From positions 1 through 60,958 of the forward strand of contig NZ_JAASAG010000020.1 in NCBI RefSeq assembly GCF_012726265.1: a DNA stretch of 60,958 nt. The letters run 5' to 3'. The DNA comes from Streptomyces sp. HNM0575. Lineage in GTDB: Bacteria > Actinomycetota > Actinomycetes > Streptomycetales > Streptomycetaceae. Of this stretch, positions 8,136 through 16,640 are shown piece after piece. Position numbers and translations under genes: made by a program. The notes beneath the pieces are model-generated. The model did not search any database. It was not told the origin of the DNA and saw nothing but the letters and a program-made list of their open reading frames with translations. The stretch's first letter is position 1. Every line of letters begins with the position of its first letter.

Positions 8136-8384
8136 CGCCTCAATCCCTTCTACATGCGAACTCTGATATCTGAGTTGGCATGCCGCCTACGGTGTTGCAC
8201 CGACTGCGGCAAGCCGCGTGACCGATCCGCGCGGTGGCGGGCAAAGACCCACACACAGAGAGGAGGCGCAGGGCTGCTCCCCCGATCACGGCCAGAGCGA
8301 CAGGGTGCACCTGAGGATGTTCTCTCGTCACCTTGGGCAGCCGGGCGCAGGCAGCACCAACTCGGCGAGTTCCGCGTGGTCTTC
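8136..8384. other. Intergenic stretch, no gene seen
   Basis: This separates the tap-side genes from the GlxA-type regulator. It should hold the promoter of the broken helix-turn-helix gene (minus strand). I see no convincing gene, hairpin or repeat in it. Confidence 0.5.
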
Positions 8385-9389
8385 TCAGGCTTCGGCGGTA
8401 AGCCAGTCGGAGGCGCCGCGGAAGGTGTTGCGGTAGGCACGGGGAGAGACGCCGAGAGTGGCGTGCAGATGCTGGCGCAGTGAGGCTGCGGTTCCAAAGC
8501 CCGCGTCGGAGGCGATCCGGTCGACAGGAAGCTCTGTCTCCTCCAGGAGCTGCCGGGCACGCTCGACGCGCTGCCTTGTCAGCCACTGCATCGGCGTGAG
8601 CCCGAGCTCTTCGCGGAAGCGCCGGTTGAACGTGCGCACGCTCATCGATGCCTGATCGGCCAGCTCCCCCAGGGTGAGAGGGCGGCCGAGATGCTCCAGC
8701 GCCCATCTGCGGGCCGCGCCGGTGGAGGACGTGCCCGCCTCCGGCACCGGGCGCTGAATGAACTGGGCCTGCCCGCCCTCCCGGTGGGGCGGGACCACCG
8801 AGCGCCGTGCGATGTCGTTGGCGACCGCCGCCCCGTGATCGTTACGGATCATGTGCAGGCACAGGTCCATCCCCGCGGCGCATCCGGCCGAGGTGAAGAC
8901 GCCCTCGTCCTCGGTGTAGAGGACATCGGGGTCCAGATCGACGTCCGGGAAGAGCTCCCGGAACTGGCCCGCACGCCTCCAGTGCGTGGTCGCCCGGCGG
9001 CCGTCGAGCAGGCCGGCGGCGGCCAGCACGAATGCCCCCGTACAGATCGAGGCGATCCGGGCGCCCGCCGGGATGCGGTCGAAGGCCTCGGCCAGCGGCC
9101 CGTCCAGGTCGGACGTCCGGCGGTCGTAGTCCTCGTCCGATGCCGTGACGATCACGGTCTCCGCCTCCGCGAGGGCTTCGGGGCCATGGCAGACGATCAT
9201 GCTGAAGTCCGTGTTCGTCCGCACCTCGCCAGGGGTGAAAGTGCAGGTCACGACCTCGTAGAGTCGCTTGCCCTCCGAAGACTCGGCGTCGCCGAAGGCC
9301 TGATGCACGATGCCCAGCTCGATCGGCAGCTGCCCTTGGCGGACGAGTACGGCGACCCGGTGCCGACCGGAGTTCCCGAAAACACCCAT
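8385..9389 (-). CDS. GlxA family (DJ-1/PfpI + AraC helix-turn-helix) transcriptional regulator
   Basis: The N-terminal half is a DJ-1/PfpI-like domain with the nucleophile-elbow region ARIASICTGAFVLAAAGLL, followed by RRATTHW as is typical of GlxA/FtrA regulators. The C-terminal 100 residues form a tandem AraC-type helix-turn-helix (LADQASMSVRTFNRRFREEL, then VDRIASDAGFGTAASLRQHL). It probably senses a small ligand and controls the divergent transporter operon at 9460. Start choice is unclear: ATG 9389 gives 334 aa and the usual family N-terminus; ATG 9416 and ATG 9461 are in frame. The last has a GGAG but would overlap the divergent start. Confidence 0.85.
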   Translation of the reverse strand: MGVFGNSGRHRVAVLVRQGQLPIELGIVHQAFGDAESSEGKRLYEVVTCTFTPGEVRTNTDFSMIVCHGPEALAEAETVIVTASDEDYDRRTSDLDGPLAEAFDRIPAGARIASICTGAFVLAAAGLLDGRRATTHWRRAGQFRELFPDVDLDPDVLYTEDEGVFTSAGCAAGMDLCLHMIRNDHGAAVANDIARRSVVPPHREGGQAQFIQRPVPEAGTSSTGAARRWALEHLGRPLTLGELADQASMSVRTFNRRFREELGLTPMQWLTRQRVERARQLLEETELPVDRIASDAGFGTAASLRQHLHATLGVSPRAYRNTFRGASDWLTAEA

Positions 9390-9459
9390 GGCCAAAGTCT
9401 TGCACAGCTTGGCCATCTGGCCACTGGTTCGGGGAGGACGGAACTCGCACGATGCATGC

Positions 9460-10875
9460 ATGGTCAAGACTCCGAAGGCTGTGCCGGACGCCCCCGGGAG
9501 CCACGAGGACACCGCCACGCGCAGCCCCCGTGTACATCAGGCGTGGTGGGTCCTCGCCGTCGCCCTCCTGGTGATCACCGCCGCCAACGCCTCGATCGCG
9601 ATGCCGGGAGTGCTGACCGAGCCGCTGCACGGGGAGTTCCACTGGTCACGCGGCACGATCGGGTTCGCCGCCTCCGTCAACCTGCTGTTCTTCGGACTGA
9701 CCGCGCCGTTCTCCGCGGCGCTGATGGACCGCTTCGGCATCCGCCGCGTCGTCGTGGGCGCGCTGGGCTTGATCGGCGCGGGCGCGGCCCTGACCACGGT
9801 CATGACCCAGCCCTGGCAGATGGCCCTGTACTGGGGCCTGCTGATCGGCCTGGGCAGCGGCTCCATGGCGACCACGTTCGCCGCCACCGTCGCCAACCGG
9901 TGGTTCCTTCAGCGGCGCGGCCTGGTCACCGGGCTGCTCGGCGGAGCGGCCCACCTCGGACAGCTGATCTTCCTGCCGGGGCTCGCCTGGATCGTCGAGC
10001 ACTTCGCGTGGCGCCCGGGTGTCGTGACGCTGGCCCTGGCCGCGCTCGTCATGGTGCCGCTGGTCTGCCTGATGCTTCGCGACCACCCCGCGGATGCGGG
10101 CCTGAAGCCGTACGGGGCGGCGGAGTTCATCCCGAAACCCGCCCCCGTGCCGGGTGCCGCCCGGCGCGCGGTGCGGGTGCTGGCCGCCGCCGCCAGGACT
10201 CGGCCGTTCTGGCTGCTCGCCGGCACGTTCGTGATCTGCGGTGCGACGACCAACGGCATCCAGTTCGTCCATTTCACCCCCGCCGCACACGACCACGGCA
10301 TGCCGGTGACCGTCGCGTCCTCGCTGCTGGCCGCGATCGGGATCTTCTCCTTCGTCGGCACCATCGCCTCCGGCTGGCTCACCGACCGCCTCGACCCCCG
10401 GTGGCTTCTCGCCGGCTACTACTCACTGCGCGGCTTGACGCTGATCCTCCTGCCGCTGGTGATGACGCCCGACGTCGAGCTGCCGATGCTCGCCTTCGTC
10501 GTCGTCTACGGCCTGATCGATGTCGCCACCGTGCCCCCGACGATCGCACTGTGCCGGGAGCGGTACGGGCTGGAGAACAGTCCCATCGTCTTCGGCTGGA
10601 TCACCGCCTCCCACCAGCTGGGCGCCGGCCTCATGGCCGTGGGCGGCGGCATGGCGCGCGACGCCTTCGGCTCCTACACCCCGGTGTGGATGGCCGCCGG
10701 GGGAATCTGCGCGACGGCGGCCCTGATGGTGACGCTGGTGAGGCATCCGGCGGCCGCAGGCAGCGGCTTGGAGGCAGAGGGGTGCCGGCCTGGACACGGC
10801 GCGGACGCAACGGCATCTGCGGCGCCCCCGGGCCGAACCCGCTTCCAGACCTCACACACCGAGGATCCGACATGA
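9460..10875 (+). CDS. Major facilitator superfamily transporter, 471 aa
   Basis: About twelve hydrophobic helices are visible, with the loop 2-3 signature MDRFGIRRVVVG after helix 2 and a weaker repeat (LTDRLDPRWLLAG) in the second half. The layout resembles the oxalate/formate-antiporter-like MFS group. The start used is ATG 9460; GGAGG lies about 20 bases upstream, somewhat far. The C-terminal 50 residues are a polar, disordered tail. The stop is 14 bases before the next gene, a cyclase-family hydrolase, so the two probably form one operon under the divergent GlxA-type regulator. Substrate unknown; an organic acid or the hydrolase's substrate is plausible by context. Confidence 0.85.
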   Translation: MVKTPKAVPDAPGSHEDTATRSPRVHQAWWVLAVALLVITAANASIAMPGVLTEPLHGEFHWSRGTIGFAASVNLLFFGLTAPFSAALMDRFGIRRVVVGALGLIGAGAALTTVMTQPWQMALYWGLLIGLGSGSMATTFAATVANRWFLQRRGLVTGLLGGAAHLGQLIFLPGLAWIVEHFAWRPGVVTLALAALVMVPLVCLMLRDHPADAGLKPYGAAEFIPKPAPVPGAARRAVRVLAAAARTRPFWLLAGTFVICGATTNGIQFVHFTPAAHDHGMPVTVASSLLAAIGIFSFVGTIASGWLTDRLDPRWLLAGYYSLRGLTLILLPLVMTPDVELPMLAFVVVYGLIDVATVPPTIALCRERYGLENSPIVFGWITASHQLGAGLMAVGGGMARDAFGSYTPVWMAAGGICATAALMVTLVRHPAAAGSGLEAEGCRPGHGADATASAAPPGRTRFQTSHTEDPT

Positions 10876-10889
10876 GGAGAGGAACACCG

Positions 10890-11612
10890 ATGGCGAACAC
10901 ATCACTCTCGCCGCGCGTGACCGGGGCGTTCACCTCGGGCACAGCGGGCGCCGCGTTCGTTGATCTCAGCCACGAGATCACCCCAGGCTCGACCGCCTAC
11001 CCCGGGCTCCCCCAGCCCGAGCTCACCCCGTACCTCACCCACGAGCAGTCCCGCGAACTGTACGACGACGGCTACCAGTTCCACACGGGGCAGCTGCGCC
11101 TGGTGGGCCAGACGGGAACGTATCTGGACACGCCCTTCCATCCGTTCCCCGACGGCTACGACCTCACCCGCCTCGACCTGCGGCGAGTGGCGAACGTACC
11201 CGCCACCGTCGTCGAGACGGACGAACAGGAGATTCCCGCGGACCATTTCCTCAAGGCCGACAAGCTGGCAGGACGAGCCGTACTCATCCGGACGGGCTGG
11301 TCGCGGCACTGGGGGACGGACACCTACGGGAACGGCCGCCACCCCTACCTGTCGGCCGAGGCCGCGCAGCTCCTCGCGGATGCCGGGCCCTGCGTGGTGG
11401 GAATCGACTCACTCGACATCGACGGTACCCACACCCGCGCACGGCCGGCCCACCACGCACTCCTGGGCGCGGGTATCCCGGTCGTCAAGCACCTGACGTC
11501 GCTTGACCAACTGCCGGTCCGGGGTGCCAAGTTCACGGCAGTCCCGGTCAAGGTCAGCGGCCTCGGCACTCTTCCCGTACGAGCCTTCGCGACGTGGCCG
11601 AGGTGGTCCTGA
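10890..11612 (+). CDS. Cyclase family protein (kynurenine formamidase-like metal hydrolase)
   Basis: ATG 10890 has GAGGAGAGGA upstream; ATG 10872 is a weaker in-frame alternative. FVDLSHEITPGSTAYPG near residue 25 and the central motif GTYLDTPFHPF are typical of the cyclase superfamily (PF04199). In the family metal motif HxGTHxDxPxH, this protein reads QTGTYLDTPFH, so the first His is changed to Gln and the second to Tyr, which may alter metal use. Later residues GIDSLDID and THTRARPAHHALLGAG match the family C-terminal half. It probably opens an amide or ester ring of a substrate handled by the adjacent transporter. 240 aa, normal length. Confidence 0.8.
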   Translation: MANTSLSPRVTGAFTSGTAGAAFVDLSHEITPGSTAYPGLPQPELTPYLTHEQSRELYDDGYQFHTGQLRLVGQTGTYLDTPFHPFPDGYDLTRLDLRRVANVPATVVETDEQEIPADHFLKADKLAGRAVLIRTGWSRHWGTDTYGNGRHPYLSAEAAQLLADAGPCVVGIDSLDIDGTHTRARPAHHALLGAGIPVVKHLTSLDQLPVRGAKFTAVPVKVSGLGTLPVRAFATWPRWS

Positions 11613-11654
11613 GAATCCTGCGCTGAGCCGCCGTCGCCCCGGTTCAGCCCCGGT

Positions 11655-12266
11655 TCAGCCCCGGCCCAGGATGGCGGCCAGGCCGAACTCGAAGCGCTCG
11701 TCGAAGGAGCCCCCCGCAAGGTAGCCGAGAGTGCGGTGCAGGCCCGGGTGGGCCGTGGGAGAGAGCGACTCCGCCAGCCGGTCACCCAGGGACTGGCGCT
11801 GCGCCGCCTGTTCCTCCTGGGTGAGGCCGAGGGTGAAGTAGAGGACCGTCCAGACGGTCCAGGCCGCCTCGCGCTCGGACCGGCCGCTGTCGAGGAACGC
11901 AGCGACGAACGTCTCGGCCAACCGCAGGGTGTGCGGTTCGGCGACGTAGGTGCCGACGACCAGCGCCGCGCCGTCGCGATGGGCGAGCAGGGCACGGCGG
12001 TAGCGGCGGGCCAGTTCACGGACGCGCTCGTCCGGCGCGTCCGGCAATGCGTCGAGCGGGATCTCCCCGACCACCGCGTCCGCCATCAGCTCCAGCATCC
12101 GGGCCTTGGTCTTCACGTGCCACAGCACGGTGTTCATCCGCACACCGAGCCGGTGTGCGACCGCCCGGATGGAGAGCGCATCCAGGCCCTTGTCGTCCAA
12201 CAGCTCCAGCCCGGCACGGACCACGGTGCCGGGCTCAAGCCGCTCAGCCGTTTGCTTATTGGTCAT
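11655..12266 (-). CDS. TetR family repressor, 203 aa
   Basis: The N-terminal helix-turn-helix is clear (LDALSIRAVAHRLGVRMNTVLWHVKTK read in two parts), and the C-terminal part resembles the TetR_C class of tetracycline-repressor-like proteins (ERVRELARRYRRALLAHRDG). It is divergent from the FAD monooxygenase at 12324 with a 57-bp gap holding two matching palindromes, so it most likely represses that gene and itself and is relieved by an aromatic ligand. It is convergent with the cyclase gene. Confidence 0.9.
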   Translation of the reverse strand: MTNKQTAERLEPGTVVRAGLELLDDKGLDALSIRAVAHRLGVRMNTVLWHVKTKARMLELMADAVVGEIPLDALPDAPDERVRELARRYRRALLAHRDGAALVVGTYVAEPHTLRLAETFVAAFLDSGRSEREAAWTVWTVLYFTLGLTQEEQAAQRQSLGDRLAESLSPTAHPGLHRTLGYLAGGSFDERFEFGLAAILGRG

Positions 12267-12307
12267 TGACCTAGTTTACTGCCAACCCGAAGCATTGGTC
12301 AGCGACC
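12261..12307. promoter_or_regulatory. Two operator-like palindromes GGTC-N3-GACC
   Basis: GGTCATTGACC at 12261-12271 overlaps the start codon of the TetR gene, and GGTCAGCGACC at 12297-12307 (extended TTGGTC/GACCAA) lies just before the ribosome site of the monooxygenase. The two share the same half-sites and N3 spacing and are centred 36 bp apart, so they are good candidates for TetR binding that would block both directions. Confidence 0.65.
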
Positions 12308-12323
12308 AAGGAGGTTCGGTTCC

Positions 12324-13787
12324 ATGGAACAGCGTCACGTCGTCATCGCCGGAGGCGGCCCGGTCGGGCTCTGGCTCGCCGCCGAACTGCGACTGGGCGA
12401 GGTACGTGTCACCGTCGTCGAGCAGCGCACGGAGATCGACGAACGCTCCAAAGCGCTCACCATTCACCCGCGCACCATCGAGGTCTTGGCCGCACGCGGC
12501 GCGCACCCGCCCTTCCTCGCGGAGGGCCTGCGCATCCCCACCGGCCACTTCGCCTCGCTCGACGAACGGCTCGACTTCCGGGACCTGGACACCCCCTTCC
12601 CGTACACCCTCGCGCTGCCCCAGGCCCGCACCGAGGAACTGCTGGAAGAGCGTGCGACCGGGCTGGGCGCCACGATCCGACGCGGACACCGCGTCACCGG
12701 GTTCACCGAACATGCGGGCTCGGTGACAGTGCGGGTGACCGGGCCGCACGGAGAGTACGAGACGCAGGCGGACCACCTCGTCGGCTGCGACGGCACCCAC
12801 AGCACCGTGCGCACCGCCGCCGGCATCGACTTCCCCGGCACGCCCTCCACCATCCTCGGCTGGCTCGGCGACGTCACCCTCGACCGTCCCCCGCGGCCCG
12901 GCTTCAGCGTCTCGGGTCCGCACGGCGGACTGATGGTCGCGCCGTTGCCCGGCGGACGGTTCCGCCTGGTCGGCCTCAGCCCCGACGGCCTCACCACCCG
13001 GTGGCCCGGCGACCTCACACTGAAGGAGCTACGGCACCGGACCGCCACCATCGCCGGTGACGACTTCGGCATGCACGACCCGTCCTGGCTCTCCCGCTTC
13101 GGCAACGCCACCCGGCTCGCCGCCACGTACCGGCGCGGACGCGTCCTGCTGGCCGGCGACGCGGCCCACCAGCACTTCCCCACCGGAGGAGTGGGGATGA
13201 ACATCGGCATCCAGGACGCGCACAACCTCGGCTGGAAGCTGGCCGCGACCCTGAACGGCCGGGCACCGGACGGCCTGCTGGACACCTACCACGCCGAACG
13301 CCACCCGGTAGGTGCCCAGTTGATGGAGCACAGCCGTGCCCAGACCGCGCTGATGACCGCCTTCACGCCCGAGGGCCTAGCCCTGCGCTCCCTGCTCAGC
13401 GAGTTGATCGCCCAGCAGCCCGGGTTCGCCCGCGCCCTGGCCGAACGGCTCACCGCGCTCGCCGTGCGCTATCCGGCCGACCCAGCCGCCCACCCCCTTG
13501 CCGGCACCCGCGCACCCGACCTGACCCTCACCGGCACCGACACCGGACTCTTCGCCCTGCTGCGGCCCGACGCGTACCTGCTGCTCGACCTCACCGCCGA
13601 CAACGCGCTCGGCGGCCTCGCGCGCCCCGGCCTGGCCGTCCACGCCGGAACACTCCATGAGCCCCCCGCCGCCTGGCGCGAGGTCCGCGCCACCCTGATC
13701 CGCCCCGACGGACACGTCGCCTGGGCCGGCACAGGCCAGGACACCGCCGCCCTGCCCGCAGCCCTCGGCACATTCGTCACCGTCTGA
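12324..13787 (+). CDS. FAD-dependent aromatic monooxygenase, 487 aa
   Basis: This is a flavoprotein hydroxylase of the PHBH/RdmE-like group. The N-terminal FAD-binding motif VVIAGGGPVGLWLAAEL is followed by ERSKALTIHPRTIEVLAARG, which is typical of polyketide and rifampicin/tetracycline hydroxylases. The second FAD motif RVLLAGDAAHQHFPTGGVGMN is at residues about 270-290 and DAHNLGWKLAA follows. The C-terminal 100 residues form a thioredoxin-like domain as in RdmE-type enzymes. ATG 12324 has GGAGG upstream. Control by the divergent TetR gene suggests induction by a hydrophobic aromatic or antibiotic; rifampicin or tetracycline inactivation is possible but not shown. Confidence 0.88.
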   Translation: MEQRHVVIAGGGPVGLWLAAELRLGEVRVTVVEQRTEIDERSKALTIHPRTIEVLAARGAHPPFLAEGLRIPTGHFASLDERLDFRDLDTPFPYTLALPQARTEELLEERATGLGATIRRGHRVTGFTEHAGSVTVRVTGPHGEYETQADHLVGCDGTHSTVRTAAGIDFPGTPSTILGWLGDVTLDRPPRPGFSVSGPHGGLMVAPLPGGRFRLVGLSPDGLTTRWPGDLTLKELRHRTATIAGDDFGMHDPSWLSRFGNATRLAATYRRGRVLLAGDAAHQHFPTGGVGMNIGIQDAHNLGWKLAATLNGRAPDGLLDTYHAERHPVGAQLMEHSRAQTALMTAFTPEGLALRSLLSELIAQQPGFARALAERLTALAVRYPADPAAHPLAGTRAPDLTLTGTDTGLFALLRPDAYLLLDLTADNALGGLARPGLAVHAGTLHEPPAAWREVRATLIRPDGHVAWAGTGQDTAALPAALGTFVTV

Positions 13788-14340
13788 CCGGCCGCCGATC
13801 CCAGCGACTGCCCACCGACCAAAGGCCTGGTCCAGATTTCCCATCTGCCCACCACACCCCGCACAGCACCTCACCGCACCGGACGCCGCGGGGCCCGCCC
13901 TTCGGGCGCACGACGGAACCTGGAACAGGCCCTACGGGCGTGCGAAGGAGCCTTGGCGACGAGGCACTGTCACTCTCCTCGAAGTAGAACTGGGCTTCAG
14001 AGCAGGGCTTCCCGCTAGCGCCCGCGAACCCGCCACCCTCCACAATGGCCGTGCCATCACCTCCAGGAGCAGCCTGGCCAGGGGTGACCCAGCACAAGGC
14101 CGCCTATCCAGTAGGACGCGAGCTGGATAACCTGGCCGCTCCTGGTCGATGAGGCGTTCCGAGTCACCCACAGCATCGCTCTTACGAGGCGGGCTGGGCT
14201 CGGTGAACTCAGTCTGCGCCTTTCTGCATCGACACGATCCTGTTTGACTCAGCGACGTGTGCGCACGTGCTGCTATGCCCCGCACTTTCGAGGTGCCCAG
14301 CCGCGTCTTGACCGAATTACCCCGATGCAAAGGAGACGTT
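13788..14340. other. Intergenic stretch without a supported gene
   Basis: About 550 bases separate the monooxygenase from the methyltransferase. Open frames exist but show no recognisable protein or convincing ribosome site. Small GC hairpins occur (for example GCCCG-CCCTT-CGGGC near 13895). The last 100 bases should hold the promoter of the methyltransferase gene. Confidence 0.45.
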
Positions 14341-15171
14341 ATGCAGTCTGGACTCGCGAGCCGCTCAGCCATGGGGAGTGCCCTGCTCAGGGCATCGCAC
14401 GCTCAGCAAGACCCGGCGCCCCGCGTCCTGGAGGACTCGATTGCAGGGCGACTCGTGCCGGAGATGGAGCGAGCGCGTCTCGAGGCAACAATTTCCGGGT
14501 GGCTTCCGGAGGTTCGCCAGTCTCTGCGTCTCGGCCACGCCGTGCGCGCCCGGCTTGCAGAGGACACAGCGGTGGCGGGCCTGTCCGATGGCAGACGTGA
14601 TTACGTCCTGCTCGGCGCCGGGCTGGACACCTTCGCCTGGCGCCATCCGCGTGCCAGCGATTTCTGCATCTGGGAAGTCGATCATCCTGACACCCAGGCA
14701 TGGAAGCGATCAGCCCTTCTCAACGCTGGAATTGCCGAGGCGCCTAACGTGCGCTTCCTGTCCGCAGATCTAGCCTCCACGGCACTCGATGACATCGGTC
14801 TGCCAGTTCGCGCGACGTGGAACTGGCTAGGGGTGACGATGTATCTCTCGCGTGCGGCCAACGAACTGACTCTTCGCTCAATCGCATCCAGGCAGGAAGG
14901 GACCACGCTGATCGTTGACTTCGTCGCTGCCACCGCAGAGCTCGACGACCTTGGACGGGCCGTCAGCGCCTCCGCCTCGGCGGCAGTCGCCGCGGACCAG
15001 GAACCCATCGTCGCCGACTACACCACATCCGAAGTCGAGACTCTCCTGCACGATGTGGGTTTTCGGACCGTGACCATGCTGGGAGCCGAGACGCTACATG
15101 CGCGTTATTTGAATGCGCACCCAGCCCTGCGTCTTCCCCGCTCCACTGCTCTCGCTGTGGCCACAGTGTGA
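14341..15171 (+). CDS. SAM-dependent methyltransferase, leucine carboxyl methyltransferase-like family
   Basis: ATG 14341 has AAAGGAGA upstream, which decides it over longer in-frame starts. The family pattern is clear: an N-terminal region with QDPAPRVLEDSIAGRLVP, then the SAM-binding motif YVLLGAGLDTFAWR at about residue 85, then WEVDHPDTQAWKR as in PF04072/TIGR00027 proteins, and a later NWLGVTMYLSRAANELTLRS segment. 276 aa, the usual length. Substrate is unknown; many actinobacterial members sit near secondary-metabolite genes. Its codon use is slightly less GC-rich than its neighbours. Confidence 0.85.
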   Translation: MQSGLASRSAMGSALLRASHAQQDPAPRVLEDSIAGRLVPEMERARLEATISGWLPEVRQSLRLGHAVRARLAEDTAVAGLSDGRRDYVLLGAGLDTFAWRHPRASDFCIWEVDHPDTQAWKRSALLNAGIAEAPNVRFLSADLASTALDDIGLPVRATWNWLGVTMYLSRAANELTLRSIASRQEGTTLIVDFVAATAELDDLGRAVSASASAAVAADQEPIVADYTTSEVETLLHDVGFRTVTMLGAETLHARYLNAHPALRLPRSTALAVATV

Positions 15172-15214
15172 CGTCTCGTCCCAGGTTGGTTGATATCTGT
15201 GACTCACGTCCCTC

Positions 15215-15557
15215 TCACCAAGCACAGGCCACCAACCCGGTCCTACGCTGCGAGAACCACTCGATGACGCCGAGCAGCATAGAGATAATCCTCGTGTCGC
15301 ATCCGTCGTGGTCGGCGTCGACCCACAACTTGAACTTCTTCCGCTCGTAGCCGTTCCGGGATTCCTTCTTGGCTGGCAGCTGCTTCACGGCCGCGCTCAA
15401 AGAATGGGTGCCGGCGGACGTGGGCAGGGCGTTCGCCGGCGGTTTTTGAGGTGGTGGGCCGTGTGATGCCTTGCCGGCAGTGGAGCAGGCGGTGAGCACC
15501 GTGAGGCAGGAGGCGAGAACAGGAGGCGAGAAGGGGACCGAGACGGCGAGTGCTCAT
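15215..15557 (-). pseudogene. HNH-endonuclease-like lipoprotein, broken at both ends
   Basis: From ATG 15557, deleting one copy of a 13-bp tandem duplication restores MSTRRLGPLLASCLTVLTAC, a good lipoprotein signal with lipobox LTAC. The frame then runs through SLSAAVKQLPAK to GYERKKFKLWVDADHDGCDTR, the opening of the secreted HNH nuclease family (GYxRxxFxHWxDADxDGCxTR) of Streptomyces. The homology ends at DTR; the HNH catalytic part (EV..E, HxVPLAE) is missing and the frame ends in unrelated sequence at 15215. So the gene has a frameshift near its start and a lost 3' end. Confidence 0.75.
15507..15532. repeat. 13-bp tandem duplication causing a frameshift
   Basis: Two exact adjacent copies of CAGGAGGCGAGAA (15507-15519, 15520-15532) lie in the signal-peptide part of the HNH lipoprotein gene and shift its frame by one. 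Confidence 0.95.
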
Positions 15558-15983
15558 GTAGTGCTCCCTCTGACCGGTGTCGTCCTGTGTGGGGAGCCAC
15601 CGCGAGACCGGTACCTATTTGAGAACAGTTATGTGTGTGTGGCGGTGTATGGGGGCTGCTCTTCTCTCGTCGGTGCGTCAGTGTGGAGCTTCATGCTTCG
15701 TGCCGAGGCAGATCCGGTTGCCGGGCGGTCCCTTCGCAGCGCTCCCCCACCGTCAGGTAAGGCCTCTTCATGCCACCCCGCATCGTGTCTGCTGTGCATA
15801 GAAGAGCCGTCGGCCTGAGCCGTGTGGAATGAGGAAGACGCCTTAGGGGGTGCTCCTGAAGTCGTTTGTGTGTGCCCGGCGGCGTCATGCGGAGCTGAGT
15901 TTCGGTTAGCGGAATTGACGTGATGGGGTTGGGCCGATCATCATGTTTCCTTCTGGCAGGTGTGTACCTGGGAAGGAAATGTC
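15558..15983. other. Leader and intergenic region before lsr2
   Basis: I see no gene in these 426 bases. TTGACG at about 15915-15920 with TCATCA 17 bases on could be the lsr2 promoter. A small hairpin CAGGT-GTGT-ACCTG at 15957-15970 lies directly before the lsr2 ribosome site GGAAGGA. Confidence 0.4.
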
Positions 15984-16325
15984 ATGGCGCAGCGAGTCGT
16001 TACTCTCCTCATCGATGATCTTACGGGTGAGGAGTCGGAAGACGTGACGAATGTGCAGTTCTCCGTTGCCGGTACGGACTTTGAGATCGACCTCAACGAC
16101 AAGAACCACGATGAGTTCATGAATGCTCTGGCGCCTTACATGAAGAACGGTCGGCGCATCAAGCGCAGCCGGAAGGTGGGCCGGGGCTCCAGGCAGGCTT
16201 CCTCAGCCGGTGACGGTAACGAGACAGCGAAAATCCGGGAGTGGGCCAAGGAGCAGGGGTATGAGGTCAACGACCGGGGGCGGGTTCCCGCGACTGTTCG
16301 TGAGGCGTACGAGAAGGCTCACTGA
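15984..16325 (+). CDS. lsr2: Lsr2 family nucleoid-associated protein, 113 aa
   Basis: The protein starts MAQRVVTLLIDDLTGEES, the standard Lsr2 N-terminal dimerisation domain, and ends with the DNA-binding domain IREWAKEQGYEVNDRGRVP containing the AT-hook-like RGR that inserts into the minor groove of AT-rich DNA. Lsr2 silences horizontally acquired genes in actinobacteria. ATG 15984 follows GGAAGGA. Length is normal. Streptomyces genomes usually carry more than one Lsr2 paralogue; its place among accessory genes suggests that this is not the main chromosomal copy. The flanks do not suggest an operon. Confidence 0.95.
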   Translation: MAQRVVTLLIDDLTGEESEDVTNVQFSVAGTDFEIDLNDKNHDEFMNALAPYMKNGRRIKRSRKVGRGSRQASSAGDGNETAKIREWAKEQGYEVNDRGRVPATVREAYEKAH

Positions 16326-16640
16326 CGCACGACCTGAGAGTTGCAGGGCCCCCTGCCTGGATGACGCCCGTGGGATGGACCAGAGGGATGGGGGCTTGTA
16401 TCTGTTTGGAGCGTGTTCTCCGTCGGCCGTGAGACAGCGCGCTGGCCGGGACGTTTCAGCGGGGCTTCGCCACCACGAACAGCACCGAAGCCACCACCTG
16501 CAACGCCACGACCCTCTCCCCCACCGGCACCGGCCCCGGCTGTGGCCAGCGACCACCCCAGCTGACCGTGCCGGAACGCGAGACCGGCGAGACCCGGGGT
16601 GCGAGGCGGCGTGGGCCCGGGCGCGGGTTGTGTCGGCCGG
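16326..16640. other. Intergenic stretch, no gene seen
   Basis: 315 bases between the lsr2 stop and the enolase stop (convergent). No coding frame is convincing and no strong terminator hairpin stands out. Confidence 0.45.

Noticed and set aside
9539..10875. Long antisense frames over the MFS gene
   Set aside because: These are shadows typical of high-GC coding DNA; the MFS frame has twelve helices and family motifs.
13932..14372. Minus-strand open frame of 146 codons upstream of the methyltransferase
   Set aside because: No recognisable protein, no ribosome site, and it overlaps the well-supported methyltransferase start region.
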